Assembly: GCA_023014365.1 (NCBI GenBank)
Contig: JAEBUN010000002.1
Span: 3,100,001 to 3,164,000, forward strand
Direction: 5' to 3'
DNA: 64,000 nucleotides
Source of the DNA: Lepiota brunneoincarnata
Taxonomy: Eukaryota; Basidiomycota; Agaricomycetes; Agaricales; Agaricaceae
The position numbers and the translations under genes are program-made. The notes under the pieces are model-generated. The model saw only the letters and a program-made list of their open reading frames with translations, searched no databases and was not told the origin of the DNA. Shown here piece by piece: positions 36,454 through 48,255 of this stretch (position 1 is its first letter; every line of letters begins with the position of its first letter).

Positions 36454-37119
36454 TCAATCATTCCGGGGGAAGAAATCAAAATAGCCCTCGGGGGCGTGGA
36501 CGTCCCGTCCAGGCTTGACTACGACCTGGTACCCAAGAGAAAGGTTGTTCAACCACCTGGACAAGAAACTCCGAGACAGGCTGAGTTACTTACAATTGGT
36601 CCAATCCCAAACTTGTCGAACCAGTAAAGGTCTTCGCCGGTGGCAGGCCTAACTCTAGGAGTAGCACCTAGGGAGTGATCAACCACATGTATGCTATATT
36701 CATTCCACGAAGCAACTTACTCGTAGGACCCGGACGCAGTCCGGGTGACTACCCAACGGTATTCGTTCTGAGACCAGGTAAGGTGAGTGTCCGGGTCAGA
36801 ACCCTAAGCCCGACTTTGGTAAGAGAATCCGGTGTGGAATATTAATGCCGTTGGGCTGACCTGTATCGCGACGAAAAAGCCTTTGGGTCCTTGAATGCTG
36901 ACAATGTTGGGGCGGGTAGCATCCAGACCCGGAGTGACAGTTAAAACCTGAGCGAAAAAGAGGATGAGTGTGACACTGGAACTACTAATGGGTGGCACAC
37001 ACGCCATTGACAGGAATAGTATCCGCTCCATTGGTCGTCCTGACGTCGTTGCCGGGTGCTTCTCCGTCATGGGTGAGGTAGTATTTCGTGTTAGCGCTTG
37101 GGATCAGGTATGAAGTCAT
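36454..37119 (-). CDS. Array small-protein gene, copy H (5 exons, about 125 aa)
   Basis: All five exons and four GT-AG introns are intact. Segments: MTSYLIPSANTKYYLTHDGE, NDVRTTNGADTIPVNG, VLTVTPGLDATRPNIVSIQG, PKGFFVAIQ, NEYRWVVTRTASGSYE, PATGEDLYWFDKFGIGPI, VVVKPGRDVHAPEGYFDFFP, ending RND-stop. It is closest to copy B although they are 32 kb apart and belong to different unit subtypes. That points to gene conversion or unequal exchange across the array rather than simple neighbour-by-neighbour duplication. Confidence 0.72.
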
Positions 37120-37209
37120 GGTGAAGTGGGGCAATGAGAGGTGCTGAAAATGTTCGGTTCGCAGGGAGGATTGAGGCGTAGGGAGCTGGAGATATGGAGG
37201 TAACTGAGA

Positions 37210-37221
37210 GCATTTATACAC
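37210..37221 (-). promoter_or_regulatory. TATA-like element of small gene copy H
   Basis: GTGTATAAATGC on the minus strand lies about 95 bp upstream of the ATG at 37119. It is one base different from the copy B and C element and still a usable TATA core. Confidence 0.5.
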
Positions 37222-37999
37222 CTTTCGCCGACCGTACTAACTGCACTGCACTTATCGAATCCATGTTCTGTCAGATGGTTCTTTTCATTAGCGAAGAATC
37301 TGACATCCAGTATTCAAATGGGACCCCGGATACACCCCTCAAAGGTCATCAGGGCCCGAATGCGCATAGAGAGGGAAGCAAGTGTACATCGAATACCTGG
37401 ACTCTCAAATGTGGATTCTTCACTTGAGAGTTACGTGCCTTGTGGGGGTAAACGTCATTGATGTTGACGGTAGCAATATTATCTTCGTTGTTTGGTTCAG
37501 CTCTTAGACGAGATCCTCTGGGGAACAAACCTTATCAATGAGCATTCGTCATTCAAGTCAAAAGTAGGTCTCGTATGTTTTTAGTTTAGATTAAGCCAAC
37601 ATTTGTTATACTATAGAGGTAAAGGCGAATAGGCTGGTTCTGTGGGTAGTCCCATGTTTGTTCTTTTTTCAGTGGAAAAATGTCCCTGTTTCGAATTCTT
37701 CCCCTTTGCCGATGAGATGATGCACTCTGCTCTGCCGATTAGAAGATTCTGGTTGAGTAATTCATCCCCAGCCTTCCAGCTGGGTGCTTGGCGTGAGTGT
37801 TCTGATGAGGAAATGCATCCTGCTTCCGCAAACCTTTCTGATTTCATGAACCAAGTTTCACGGCAGGAGATGACAGAAGCACTTGAAAACAATTGCATGG
37901 AATGCCTGCATTTACGTGGTGGCGCCATAGCCTGACAAGTCGAACGTACTGTCACCAATCACCGTATAAGAGTGATCCCTGTTAAGAAACTTGGATTTC

Positions 38000-39283
38000 T
38001 ATTCGGCATGGCAGCGGAGCTGACGCCCTAAATGGCGGAGTGTGCCGAAGCTTTTCTGATCTCTTCCCTTGCGAGTCGAGTCAAAGTCGGTAACCCACCA
38101 CGAGTACTAATATCGTCAACAGACCATACATGTATCTAGCCCTTAATTGACAAATCTTCAAAGTTCTTCCAACTCCCGAGCATGAGTTGTCAGCACGATT
38201 GTGACCAGTTGATTATGATACATACTCATACAGTACATTGAGACGCGATTTGTGGCACTGAACAGTAAATACAGCTAATCTCAAAAGACAACAAATGGCT
38301 ACACACTGGACCGGGGATAGGCAGTCTGTCAGAAGGACAGTGGGCATAGAAGTGCAGTATATACATAGTTGTTCGGTTCCGATCCAACGCCCGACATTGA
38401 CGATTTTCGTCAACACCGAACGGTTACTTTTTCAACTCAGCCCCTCAGTTTCTTTATGAAACATTCCACCTGCTGCGGAGATTTCCTGGAGCCTTGCCAC
38501 GGGACTCCCCCACCGCATTTTCTTTAAAGAATATGCGACTGGGATTGCAGAACTATTGCCATGCTTGGATTGCTATGCTATTCTTAACTCTGGCTTACAG
38601 GAATAAGCCTTTCTTGGCCATACCATAAGCAAGATGATAATGAGAAGTGTAGTAGAGTGGCCATGCCAGTCCAACAAGGGTCTGTGCGTAGCTGCTTCCC
38701 TCGTGCATCGAACCCACTATCAGCGAAAGCCAAGAACCCATCACATCACTATCGAGCATGACCAAAGCATCATCCCCAAACGATGGCCTTTAGGTCAGGG
38801 ATATGGGAGGATATACGTGTACTCAATCACATGCTGAGCTTTGGGGACCTGCTCCGTAACCTTAAACACCACACAACGCTTTGAGTTACTGCACCCCCAA
38901 ACCATAACCTCCATAAAAGGTGCAGCTTGAACCCAATGCGTCACCCTTTTAAGTAGCTCTCTCCAGCCAATCTCGTATTCATACAGCTGCGAAAAAGTCA
39001 TCAGAATGAGCGAGGGACATAGCTATCAATATATAACTCGCCCCGTCACTATATTTCGAGATCCCGATATATCTCCTGCGTGGTAGCGCAGCTTGGGCAT
39101 CTGCCAGTGAAGAGGTAAAACACACAGCATTTTCGTGAACGATACTATTTATGTCCAATGAACCAAGCGCAATATAGGATAGGATTCGCCTTTGCTCGAG
39201 TTCTTCTGGAAAATGCTAAATCAAAGAAAAGTCAAAAGCTAATTCGTAGCAAGAAAATCAGGGACATACACGAGCAAGCGTGC
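38000..39283. repeat. Block X, copy in unit H
   Basis: This is the second copy of the 33610-34895 block. Its right end lies inside the possible 3' end of the NACHT gene frame (39258-39560), so the last few codons of that frame are array-derived. No supported gene is visible inside it. Confidence 0.6.
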
Positions 39284-39560
39284 TGGTCCAGAAAAAATCG
39301 TCACAGCTCAATGAGCTTACATCCAGATACCCTCCAACAAGCTTGCTAAAATCCATCTCCTCAAGGATTCGCAGCAACTCAGATGCCGAAATAGAGATAT
39401 TGTACCCAGACGACGGATGGTCGAATTGAAAGGTGTCTCCAGAGAACTTCCCAAGGACGAGGTGCCCCCATAGGTATCTTGCAGACCCCAGGAGCCGCTT
39501 AGCGAGATCCGTCCTCTCCGCCTTTTCTGCGGGGATCCATGATAAGGGTGATATTATCAA
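39258..39560 (-). other. Possible C-terminal exon of the NACHT gene, running into the array
   Basis: A 100-residue minus-strand frame begins MIISPLSWIPAEKAERTDLA and contains LGSARYLWGHLVLGKFSG and a 'SELLRILEEMDFSKLVGGY' helix-like segment. It looks like real protein and lies directly downstream of the NACHT frame that stops at 39617. The codons before its first ATG are also open. A short intron around 39575-39640 could join the two, but I could not find a donor/acceptor pair that keeps both frames. Its final residues are encoded by block X sequence. Confidence 0.35.
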
Positions 39561-39616
39561 TTTGAGGGCTTCGCTCTGGCCCGGATATAATTGTTTCCGC
39601 TAGTGGGCCAAAGAGT

Positions 39617-41424
39617 CTATATGAGCCACGGAGATTTTGTAAGATGAGTGAACCCACGAGTAGCAATAGCCTGTTGCATAATTCGGAAACAACCCCACCA
39701 CCATTTATTGATCGTGCTCCTTATGACGTCCGAATCGATGGCGTATTCGTGCGATCTTGACGGGTTCCTAAGATAATCACGGAAGGAAGTATGGTAGAGA
39801 CTGAACCGGGTTTTGCCGACGGCACCAGCCCGCGGGACCTGAAGAACAGAATGAAGGTGCCGGAGAGCCGTAACCGCAGCATCCTGTGTAATGTCCAGCA
39901 CATTACACATATAGATGAGGGTACTCTGCGCATATCCCAAACTTATACTGGTGGCAATAAGCAGCCGCGCTGTTTTCCACATATCGAAAGGGACTTTGCG
40001 GAGAATTTCTTCGTAGATCATGTCGAGAGCGATGAGAGGATTTCTCTGGTCAGGCAAGAGTGTCAACCTGTTGATCATAGATAGCACAGAGTCCAGCTGG
40101 GTGATTGGGTTGCTGATCCAGGGGTCGTCAACAAAACGAATGACCACGGATGCAAAGGCAAAGAGTCCAGACGCCGCTTGTGCTATCTGTAGGAACTGGC
40201 TGGCAGCAGGCCACGTGGGACTTGAGATATGGTCAGGATATCTCTGTCGGATTTCGTCGAATTCTGTAAGCAGGTATCTCTCAACGTCTCGACAAGCCTC
40301 GTCCGAGTCAACAGGAACGTCCTCCTCCCAGAAGCTGGATCGGACACCGGCGTGCGAAAATATAGCCTTGAGGTGAGGCTCGGGGCGGCTTGCAATGACC
40401 CATATAATGGGTATTGATGGATAGTCCTGCACGAATGAGCTAATCAACCGCACGATTTCGCATTGGAAGCGGTCGCTATGTTGCTTGGGCTGTAGTTGAC
40501 CACCAACGCATTCTTCTCCCCCACATTCATCCAGCCCATCAAGCATAACTGTCCATACATCTGAACCGCTGCGTATGTTTCTGTGGGCAAAAGGCTCCAC
40601 AATGAGCCTTCGAAACTGTTCCCCGATTGCTTTCTCCAGCGACGTGGGGTCTAGCATGAGTTCCGAAATATACGCCAGGTAGGAGCGATCACGGACAGCG
40701 AGCTGATAAGCAATCGTAGGAAAGACTCTCCCTGGCTTATCGCGGTCGTTGGTTCGCGAGAAGAACAGACTTGCCCCCAAGCGTTTCAATTTGGATTCTT
40801 CTTCGGTCAGACTTTGGATGATGGCGGATTTCCCGACACCTGCTGGTCCATGCAACCACATCAACTTCTCCTCTCGCTCAGAATCCCCGAACCAGCTTTG
40901 GGCCCTCCGAATGATAGTTGTGCGCGTGCCAGGGTGGCAGCGAGGAGGTGGGTCCCGCGCAGATGAGTCGAACTCGGCTCCGGGCATAGTGTATTCCCTA
41001 AGCCATTGTAATGCTGATGCAACCATTAACCAAGGTTTTTGAGCGGTTGGCGGAGCGGGAGACTCACCCTCATTGGATCGGGTATTGGTGTATACATTCC
41101 GTGCGTTTTCGACAAAATTTGCGTTACTGATAACAAAATTATGTGCATGCTGGAAAAGTCCCTCGCTTGGTCCGGCTGAGCGTTTATTGATTCAATTAAT
41201 GAGAGACTCGTCATTGGAGAGAGCATACATGCGAAGCTGTCCCGACTTGGGGGCTGTGCAGCGGCGGGGATTCCTGTGCTCGAGAGAGGGCCCACGCCAT
41301 CTTCGTAGATCAAGTCTTCATTGCCTATACAGTGATTCAAAATAGGAAAGGTGGGAAGGAAGAAGTTCAGGCTAGTGCCAGTGACGACCGGTTGACCAGT
41401 CACGCACTGATTCTGGCTACACAC
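39617..41424 (-). CDS. NACHT-domain protein (fungal NLR-like STAND NTPase)
   Basis: Exons 41229-41424, 41068-41175 and 39617-41013 splice in phase to 566 residues. Exon 2 encodes the HNFVISNANFVENARNVY motif typical just upstream of basidiomycete NACHT domains. Exon 3 has LREYTMPGAEFDSSARDPPP, the P-loop GPAGVGKSAI, a Walker B VMLDGLDECGG and the sensor-like IWVIASRPEPH. The C-terminal winged-helix-like part ends at WLI-stop, shorter than usual. No WD40, ankyrin or TPR repeats follow, so the effector and repeat ends are missing or reduced. Known fungal NACHT proteins act in non-self recognition and regulated cell death; that role here is inference. The first exon and start are uncertain. The gene touches the edge of the tandem array, and the array may have removed its original 3' end. 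Confidence 0.8.
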
Positions 41425-42267
41425 GGGCGTTTCGAACGCTCAACAGCACTATCATCAAGGCTCGACTTGCGCTTGTCCTTGGTTCATTAATTAAGCTAGT
41501 GGCAGTGGATACAGGCTTTACAAGACAACAACACACCGATCCCGTTATTCTGACAGAGCGAACATCGGAACGCGCGGCTGGGATGGGCTTGCGGTCGGGC
41601 GACGGCTCGTTTCCTTGAGGGTGAGGGGTGAAACAAGCCTCTTCCGTCATCCAGTGTATATGGGTAGGTGAGGGCAGACTCCGGAGCCAACGTTTCGAGT
41701 ATGATATGTTGGCTGAGATCTTTGCAGCGCCGAATGAATTAGGAACTCGTGACTTACCGTATTTCTAAAAGCTTTCCCATAATCTGCCTGGTTACCTGCG
41801 ATCACATGGCGGGCACTGAACTCCTGTATTCAATTAAAAAACCAGTATCGCATCCATAAGCTAATGAGCAGGACAGGGTCATAGGGGGGAAAAAGAAAAT
41901 CGATCCCCTCACCCGCTCTCCGCGTACCCGGACAATGACCTAATGACTTGGGCACATGTGTGCGGAGTCATATCATTTCATAAATCCAGCACAGCCCCCT
42001 TGGACTGATCAGGCGCTACGGACTCGGAATCGCTTTATCTCGTTAGTTGGCGGCGATTCTCTCTGTACCACTCAATATCTCCGCAGTTCCATTCCATCAA
42101 AAATGCGGCCCAAAATCCAAATCGCAGGGATTAAATCAGTATAGCATATACTTGTCGATCTCTGACATTCTGACACAGTAAAAAAAAGTTTCATAACACA
42201 CGCGAGTGTAAAGACGTCAGAACAATTCATTGAGACTTCCCCCAACCTCTACGGTCACGGTAACATT
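41425..42267. other. Intergenic region between the NACHT and actin genes
   Basis: No gene recognised. The left part (41417-41690) has short frames rich in Arg/Pro/Ser that could hold an upstream exon of the NACHT gene, without convincing splice links. The rest is AT-rich toward the 3' end of actin. Confidence 0.4.
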
Positions 42268-43826
<1,559 letters not shown>

Positions 43827-43908
43827 GACTGATTATTCGATTACTCGTAAGGAAGAAGCAGAGAAGAGAAAGGCGATGGGGGGTGAGGTTGGGAGACTGG
43901 GTGAATTG

Positions 43909-43918
43909 ATATATATAC
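43909..43918 (-). promoter_or_regulatory. TATA box of the actin gene
   Basis: GTATATATATCAATT on the minus strand lies about 85 bp upstream of the actin ATG, followed by a CT-rich stretch (43850-43880) typical of strongly expressed fungal genes. Confidence 0.6.
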
Positions 43919-44541
43919 GGTGCAGCGGATATCACGGAGATATGTGTGAGGCGGAGAAAGGTTAGTGCTGGGGGAGACAAGAGGGTAATCTGGGTTACCT
44001 TGTGGTCGTCAAACAACGGGTTGTAGGTTAAGGCAGAGAAAGACGTTGCTGGTTTGTTATCCGATGGTGTTGAGGGCAGGTCACAGCTGCCTTTTGTGGC
44101 TATGTGGCTAGGGGCTGTGTTTGTCATCGTCGACGGCTCCATCGCAAAAATTACTAGCGTGCGCAGCTCTCTGCAGCCCTGCCTTGGCGGAGTCCATTGC
44201 CATACCGAGCACAGAGTAGTGACTGTGCATTCTGGAGCTACGGATCACCTTTGTTTACTGGGAAGATACATAATGCTACGCTACGCAGCAAAATATGCGT
44301 ATGTGGTACGATTTACGAGCTGGTTGTAATGACGCTGCGAGGCGCAGTATGTAATTATTTATAATATATTCTGCTCAGATTTATCGTGCTGGGTTTTGGA
44401 GGCGCCATGGAATTCCAAAAGGGGTAAAGGCTGCTGCCCCAAATGCTTACCCCATAGGAAACAATGTTAGGCGCTCTATCACCCCTTCTCTACTTTTTTC
44501 AGGCGATCCACGTTGACAAGGGCTCTTGCCTTTAGCTCGTC
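43919..44541. other. Bidirectional promoter region, actin (minus) and MBOAT (plus)
   Basis: About 620 bp between the actin TATA box and the MBOAT start. An AT-rich block (44350-44375, TTATTTATAATATATTC) could serve the plus-strand gene. No gene is seen inside. Confidence 0.4.
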
Positions 44542-46564
44542 ATGGACGCCCTCTTCGTGCCTCTGGCAAACATTGCTGGCGCCAGCGTTGACCAGATAAA
44601 AGTATATTACCGCTCTGCAGAGTCCTAGTATAGCTAGCTAACGGTTATGCACAACAGCTCATCTTCTGCTTGCTTGTCGCATACCCACTCGGAAGTTTAT
44701 TCGTCCGCATACCATCGACCAAGCCAGCTCTTCGACATCTCTTCAATGTATCTGTGGCTGTATTGTTCTTCTTCCCCGTTCTCAAGATCTACTCGGCCTT
44801 TGCCCAAGTTCTCGCAAGTATCTTGGCCACGTACTACATTGCAAAATATGACAAGAGCAAGATGATGCCATGGCGCGTTTTTTTGTGAGTTGTGAATCAG
44901 AGGTGCATTGTGAACGCGGCTGACGTTTCCCCAGCATCGTCATGGGCCATTTGACCGTGAAGTGCGTCCCCCAATGCGGCTCCGAGACTCTTGCCCTTAC
45001 ATTTCTTCCATATTAGTCACATTATCCGCGCTATCAAGGGTACCAACTTTGAAACTGTGGAAGTTACTGGCCCTCAGATGGTGCTCACCATGAAGCTAAC
45101 GACTTTTGCCTGGAACGTCTTTGATGGTCGTCGTCCCTCCGAGGTCCGTTCTCCCGCTTACTCAACCCTCCCTCCCTCCCTTCTTACCTACCTAACCAGG
45201 AGCTCGACAAGTGGCAAATGGCCAAATGCGTCACTAAGTATCCCTCCCTTTTGGAATTCCTCGGATACTCGTGCGTCTACCCTCCCCCACTCGCCAAACA
45301 CTCAACTCACTAACCTTCTTAGCTTCTACTTCCCTGGCATCCTTGTCGGTCCCTATCTTGACTATACAGAATACACAGAACTTGTCCACGAAGCCGTCTT
45401 CAAAGACGAGTCCGTGAAGGGCAAACACAATAGTGGACGCATGCTTCCTCCAGGTCGCAAACGCGCTGCATACACGCGTATGGTGATGGGTCTCCTTTAT
45501 CTTGGCACCTTTGTCGTCATCGGGCCCAAGTATAACTTCGCTGCGGCCCTGAAGCCAGAATTTGCCAAGTTGAGCTATCTGCACCGGTGGGTTCCGTTTC
45601 ATGCTCAACGAGATACTATGAGAGTTGACGGTCTGCGAATAGTTTCCTCCTCTTCCAGGCTTTTGGTCCCATCGAGCGCACCAAGTACTATGCTATTTGG
45701 ACACTCACCGAGGTATGTCACGCTCACCATCATCTCGAGGAACAGCACCCGACCTCTCTCATCAGGGCGCAAGCATTCTCACCGGTCTGGGCTTCACTGG
45801 TTTCTCCGCCTCAGGAGCCGCAAAATGGGATGGCGCAGCCAACGTTAAAGTTTCCCAGATTGAGCTCCCATCCAACTTCAAAGTCCTCCTTGATTCATGG
45901 AATATGAAAACCAACGTCTGGCTTCGTGAGTGCATCTACAAGCGTGTCGCTCCCAAGGGCAAAAAACCTGGCAACAGGGTCACGGCCATCACTTTCCTTA
46001 CCAGTGCCGTTTGGGTACGCTTCCTTTTCCCCAAACCATTGAATGGAAAACAAAAGACTAATCACCTCTTTCTCCACGTAGCACGGCATCGCCTCTGGCT
46101 ACTACCTCACATTCCTCATGGGCGCGATCATCACTTCCGTTGCCCGTCTCGTACGCGCCAACATCCGTCCCCTCGTTTTATCACCCGAAGGTCATGCGTC
46201 GCCCACTCTCAGCCAATACATCTATGACATCACCGGCACTGCTACTACCATCGCCATCCTCAACTACGCTGCCTCACCGTTTATCATCTACACCGCCACG
46301 GACTCGTTCAAGGTGTGGGGTGTGATGGGCTGGTACGGACACATTTTAGTCGTGGGTGGGCTTGTGTTCTTTTATATCGGGGGTGCGAGGTGGTTGAAGG
46401 GGATGCAGAAGCGTAAGGGGACTGTTCAACCCGCTGCTGCGGTAGGTAAGGGTATGAATGGAAAGGCGGGTGTGAATGGTGTGAATAGTGTGAATGGGAA
46501 CAGCGCTGGGAAGAATTTGATGGTGCCGCCTCTTGTTGATGCGGTTGTCCCTCCTCCCTCGTGA
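44542..46564 (+). CDS. ALE1: MBOAT lysophospholipid acyltransferase (Ale1/Lpt1-like)
   Basis: A multi-exon gene: first exon 44542-44601 (MDALFVPLANIAGASVDQIK), second 44658-44884, third 44935-44961, then six or so more to TGA at 46564. Segments: VTGPQMVLTMKLTTFAWNVF, GILVGPYLDYTEYTELVHEA, the acidic/Asn active-site block WNMKTNVWLRECIYKRV, and the catalytic-His block FLTSAVWHGIASGYYLTFLM near 46080. The Asn-x-W and the His in VWHG are the two signature residues of membrane-bound O-acyltransferases. Many hydrophobic segments make it a polytopic ER membrane protein. The family re-acylates lysophospholipids in the Lands cycle using acyl-CoA. The C-terminus carries a Gly/Asn-rich tail (NGKAGVNGVNSVNGNSAG) that looks disordered. 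No damage seen. Confidence 0.92.
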
Positions 46565-46770
46565 GTGCAGGGGGTTGTTGATTTTGAAAAAAATATCCCG
46601 ATATTCGCTAGATATTTCTTCTCAGACACGTTGTCCATGTCATACCTAATCTGATTGCATTTCGGGGATAAACAAGATTACCAAAATCTGGTAATTAGTA
46701 CAACGCAACACAAGCTGCACTATAAAAGACAAACACAAAAAGGGATAGAACACCATACAACTAATAGGTC

Positions 46771-47879
46771 TCAAGCACCGGGATTCCATGGCCCAGCATC
46801 GCTCAACGAACACCCTCCCACACAATCACACAACCCACCAAACTCCTTGGGCAAATTCTCCGGTGAAATCTGCTCCAACAACTTCTCCCTGTACCCACTC
46901 CCAAGAATATCAATCTTCTTTACCGTCACCTCATCCAACCAGGGTTTAATAATCGACCACACAGCACTAAACGCCCACGGGGCATTGATAATATAAAACT
47001 TGCCCATAGTTTCGGGGTACCTATCCTGACCAACCGAAGCGGCAGCCATGACATAGTCCTTGACACGGTAGAATGCCGAGAGACCGACATTGTTGAGGTC
47101 CAGGATCGTACATGAGGTTTCAACGGGGTGTCCGGCAGCTTTAGAGCATGCTGGGATACGGCCTGTAAGGAATCTTTCGTACTCGTGGACGAGGCGTTGG
47201 AGGAGGCGTTCGTGGGTTGTTATGGAGTACAGGGCTTTGATGTCGAGTTTTCCGAGTTGTTCGATGTAAAGTGGGCGACCGTCCTGTTGGTTGGCGGGTT
47301 TGAGACGGTTTTGAAAGAGTGTGGGTGTGGAAAGAGAGTCGGTGGGTGGGTGTGCGCACCTTGTCCATTTTGTGGTAGTACTGAGGGTAGTACTTGTTCA
47401 CTTCCTCCTTCTCCTTGAAATCAAAGTTCCTGTGATATGAGGACGTTGATTAACTATCCCAGTCGGGAAGGGACCGCAAAATAAACCCGAAAGAAAAAAC
47501 ACACTTGACGATCTCATCCACTCCAAAATCCTTCCTCCACTGCTCAGCGTTGAGCAGCATCTCCTTCGCCTTGACAACATCAAACCTCCGCGCACGTAGA
47601 AACCTGGCGCATTCCAACGCACGCACAAAAAATCAGCAATTGTGCCACGTTTCGTGGGCTAATCGCTGCTCACCTCAACAACGTCGCATCATCCATCCTC
47701 TCCGGCACATACTTTCCCTCCTCCTGCAGCTCCTTCTTGAGCTTCTCTAGCGCATGCTGCTGAGGAACTGTCAGATTCCCCAGGCGGCCTGGAGGGGGTT
47801 GGTAGTTGGGATCGGTGATGCCTTCAGGGAGGGGGCTTGCGCTGGCAGCCTGGAGCGCTGCTGTTTTAGAGTCAGACAT
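46771..47879 (-). CDS. SEC14: Sec14-like CRAL-TRIO phosphatidylinositol/phosphatidylcholine transfer protein
   Basis: The start is at 47879 ([15 protein letters not shown]). The first exon has an N-terminal CRAL-TRIO-N segment ([28 protein letters not shown]). Later exons give [89 protein letters not shown], a short [17 protein letters not shown] and [11 protein letters not shown] near the end. That order is the complete Sec14 fold: tripod helices, lipid-binding pocket and gate helix, with the YPE-x-Y-xx-NAP-x-x-F signature. The yeast protein exchanges PI and PC to support Golgi secretion. Four or so short introns; ends GPWNPGA-stop at 46771. Convergent with the MBOAT gene, 206 bp apart. Confidence 0.93.
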
Positions 47880-48255
47880 CTACAGTAAGAGGATGGTGAG
47901 TGTGTGGAGGAGAGGAGGATGTTGTTGTGGTGTTGGTGATGGCTGGACTGGGCGCTGATCGTTGGGCAGTGATGACTGACTTTTTCTGGCCGTCGCGTGT
48001 CCGTCACTTTGCGACTGGCGAATGGCGTGATGGCACTGATGAATGATAACACGATAACAATGCCTTTTACATGCAATGTATTATGTACATACAGCATACG
48101 GCGAGTTGAGTCACTCGCATGCCGAAGGGGCCTAGAAATACGCTAGTAATATTAAGCAGGATGTCCGTCTAATGGTAGGTCTGCGAGTTGAAGTGCAGAT
48201 GGTCGGACTTGATATTGGTACATTCAAGACGCTCGGTCAGATAAAAGGCACAACA

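Larger units (their letters stand above)
35610..39283. repeat. Array unit H (3.7 kb, last unit)
   Basis: It starts with a flank matching the very start of this window, then the intact small gene (36454-37119). Upstream of the gene about 1 kb of array is deleted (joint near 37505). Block X follows from about 38000 and stops at about 39283, where the NACHT gene side begins. This is the right boundary of the array. Confidence 0.75.

Noticed and set aside
1..39283. Possibility that the array is a retrotransposon or Helitron cluster
   Set aside because: I found no reverse transcriptase, integrase, helicase or transposase motifs, no LTRs and no common terminal sequences. Unit borders are recombination joints inside genes rather than element ends.
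41417..41690. Short minus-strand frames upstream of the NACHT gene as a separate gene
   Set aside because: No motifs, overlapping frames and no convincing splice links. At most this is an unplaced first exon.
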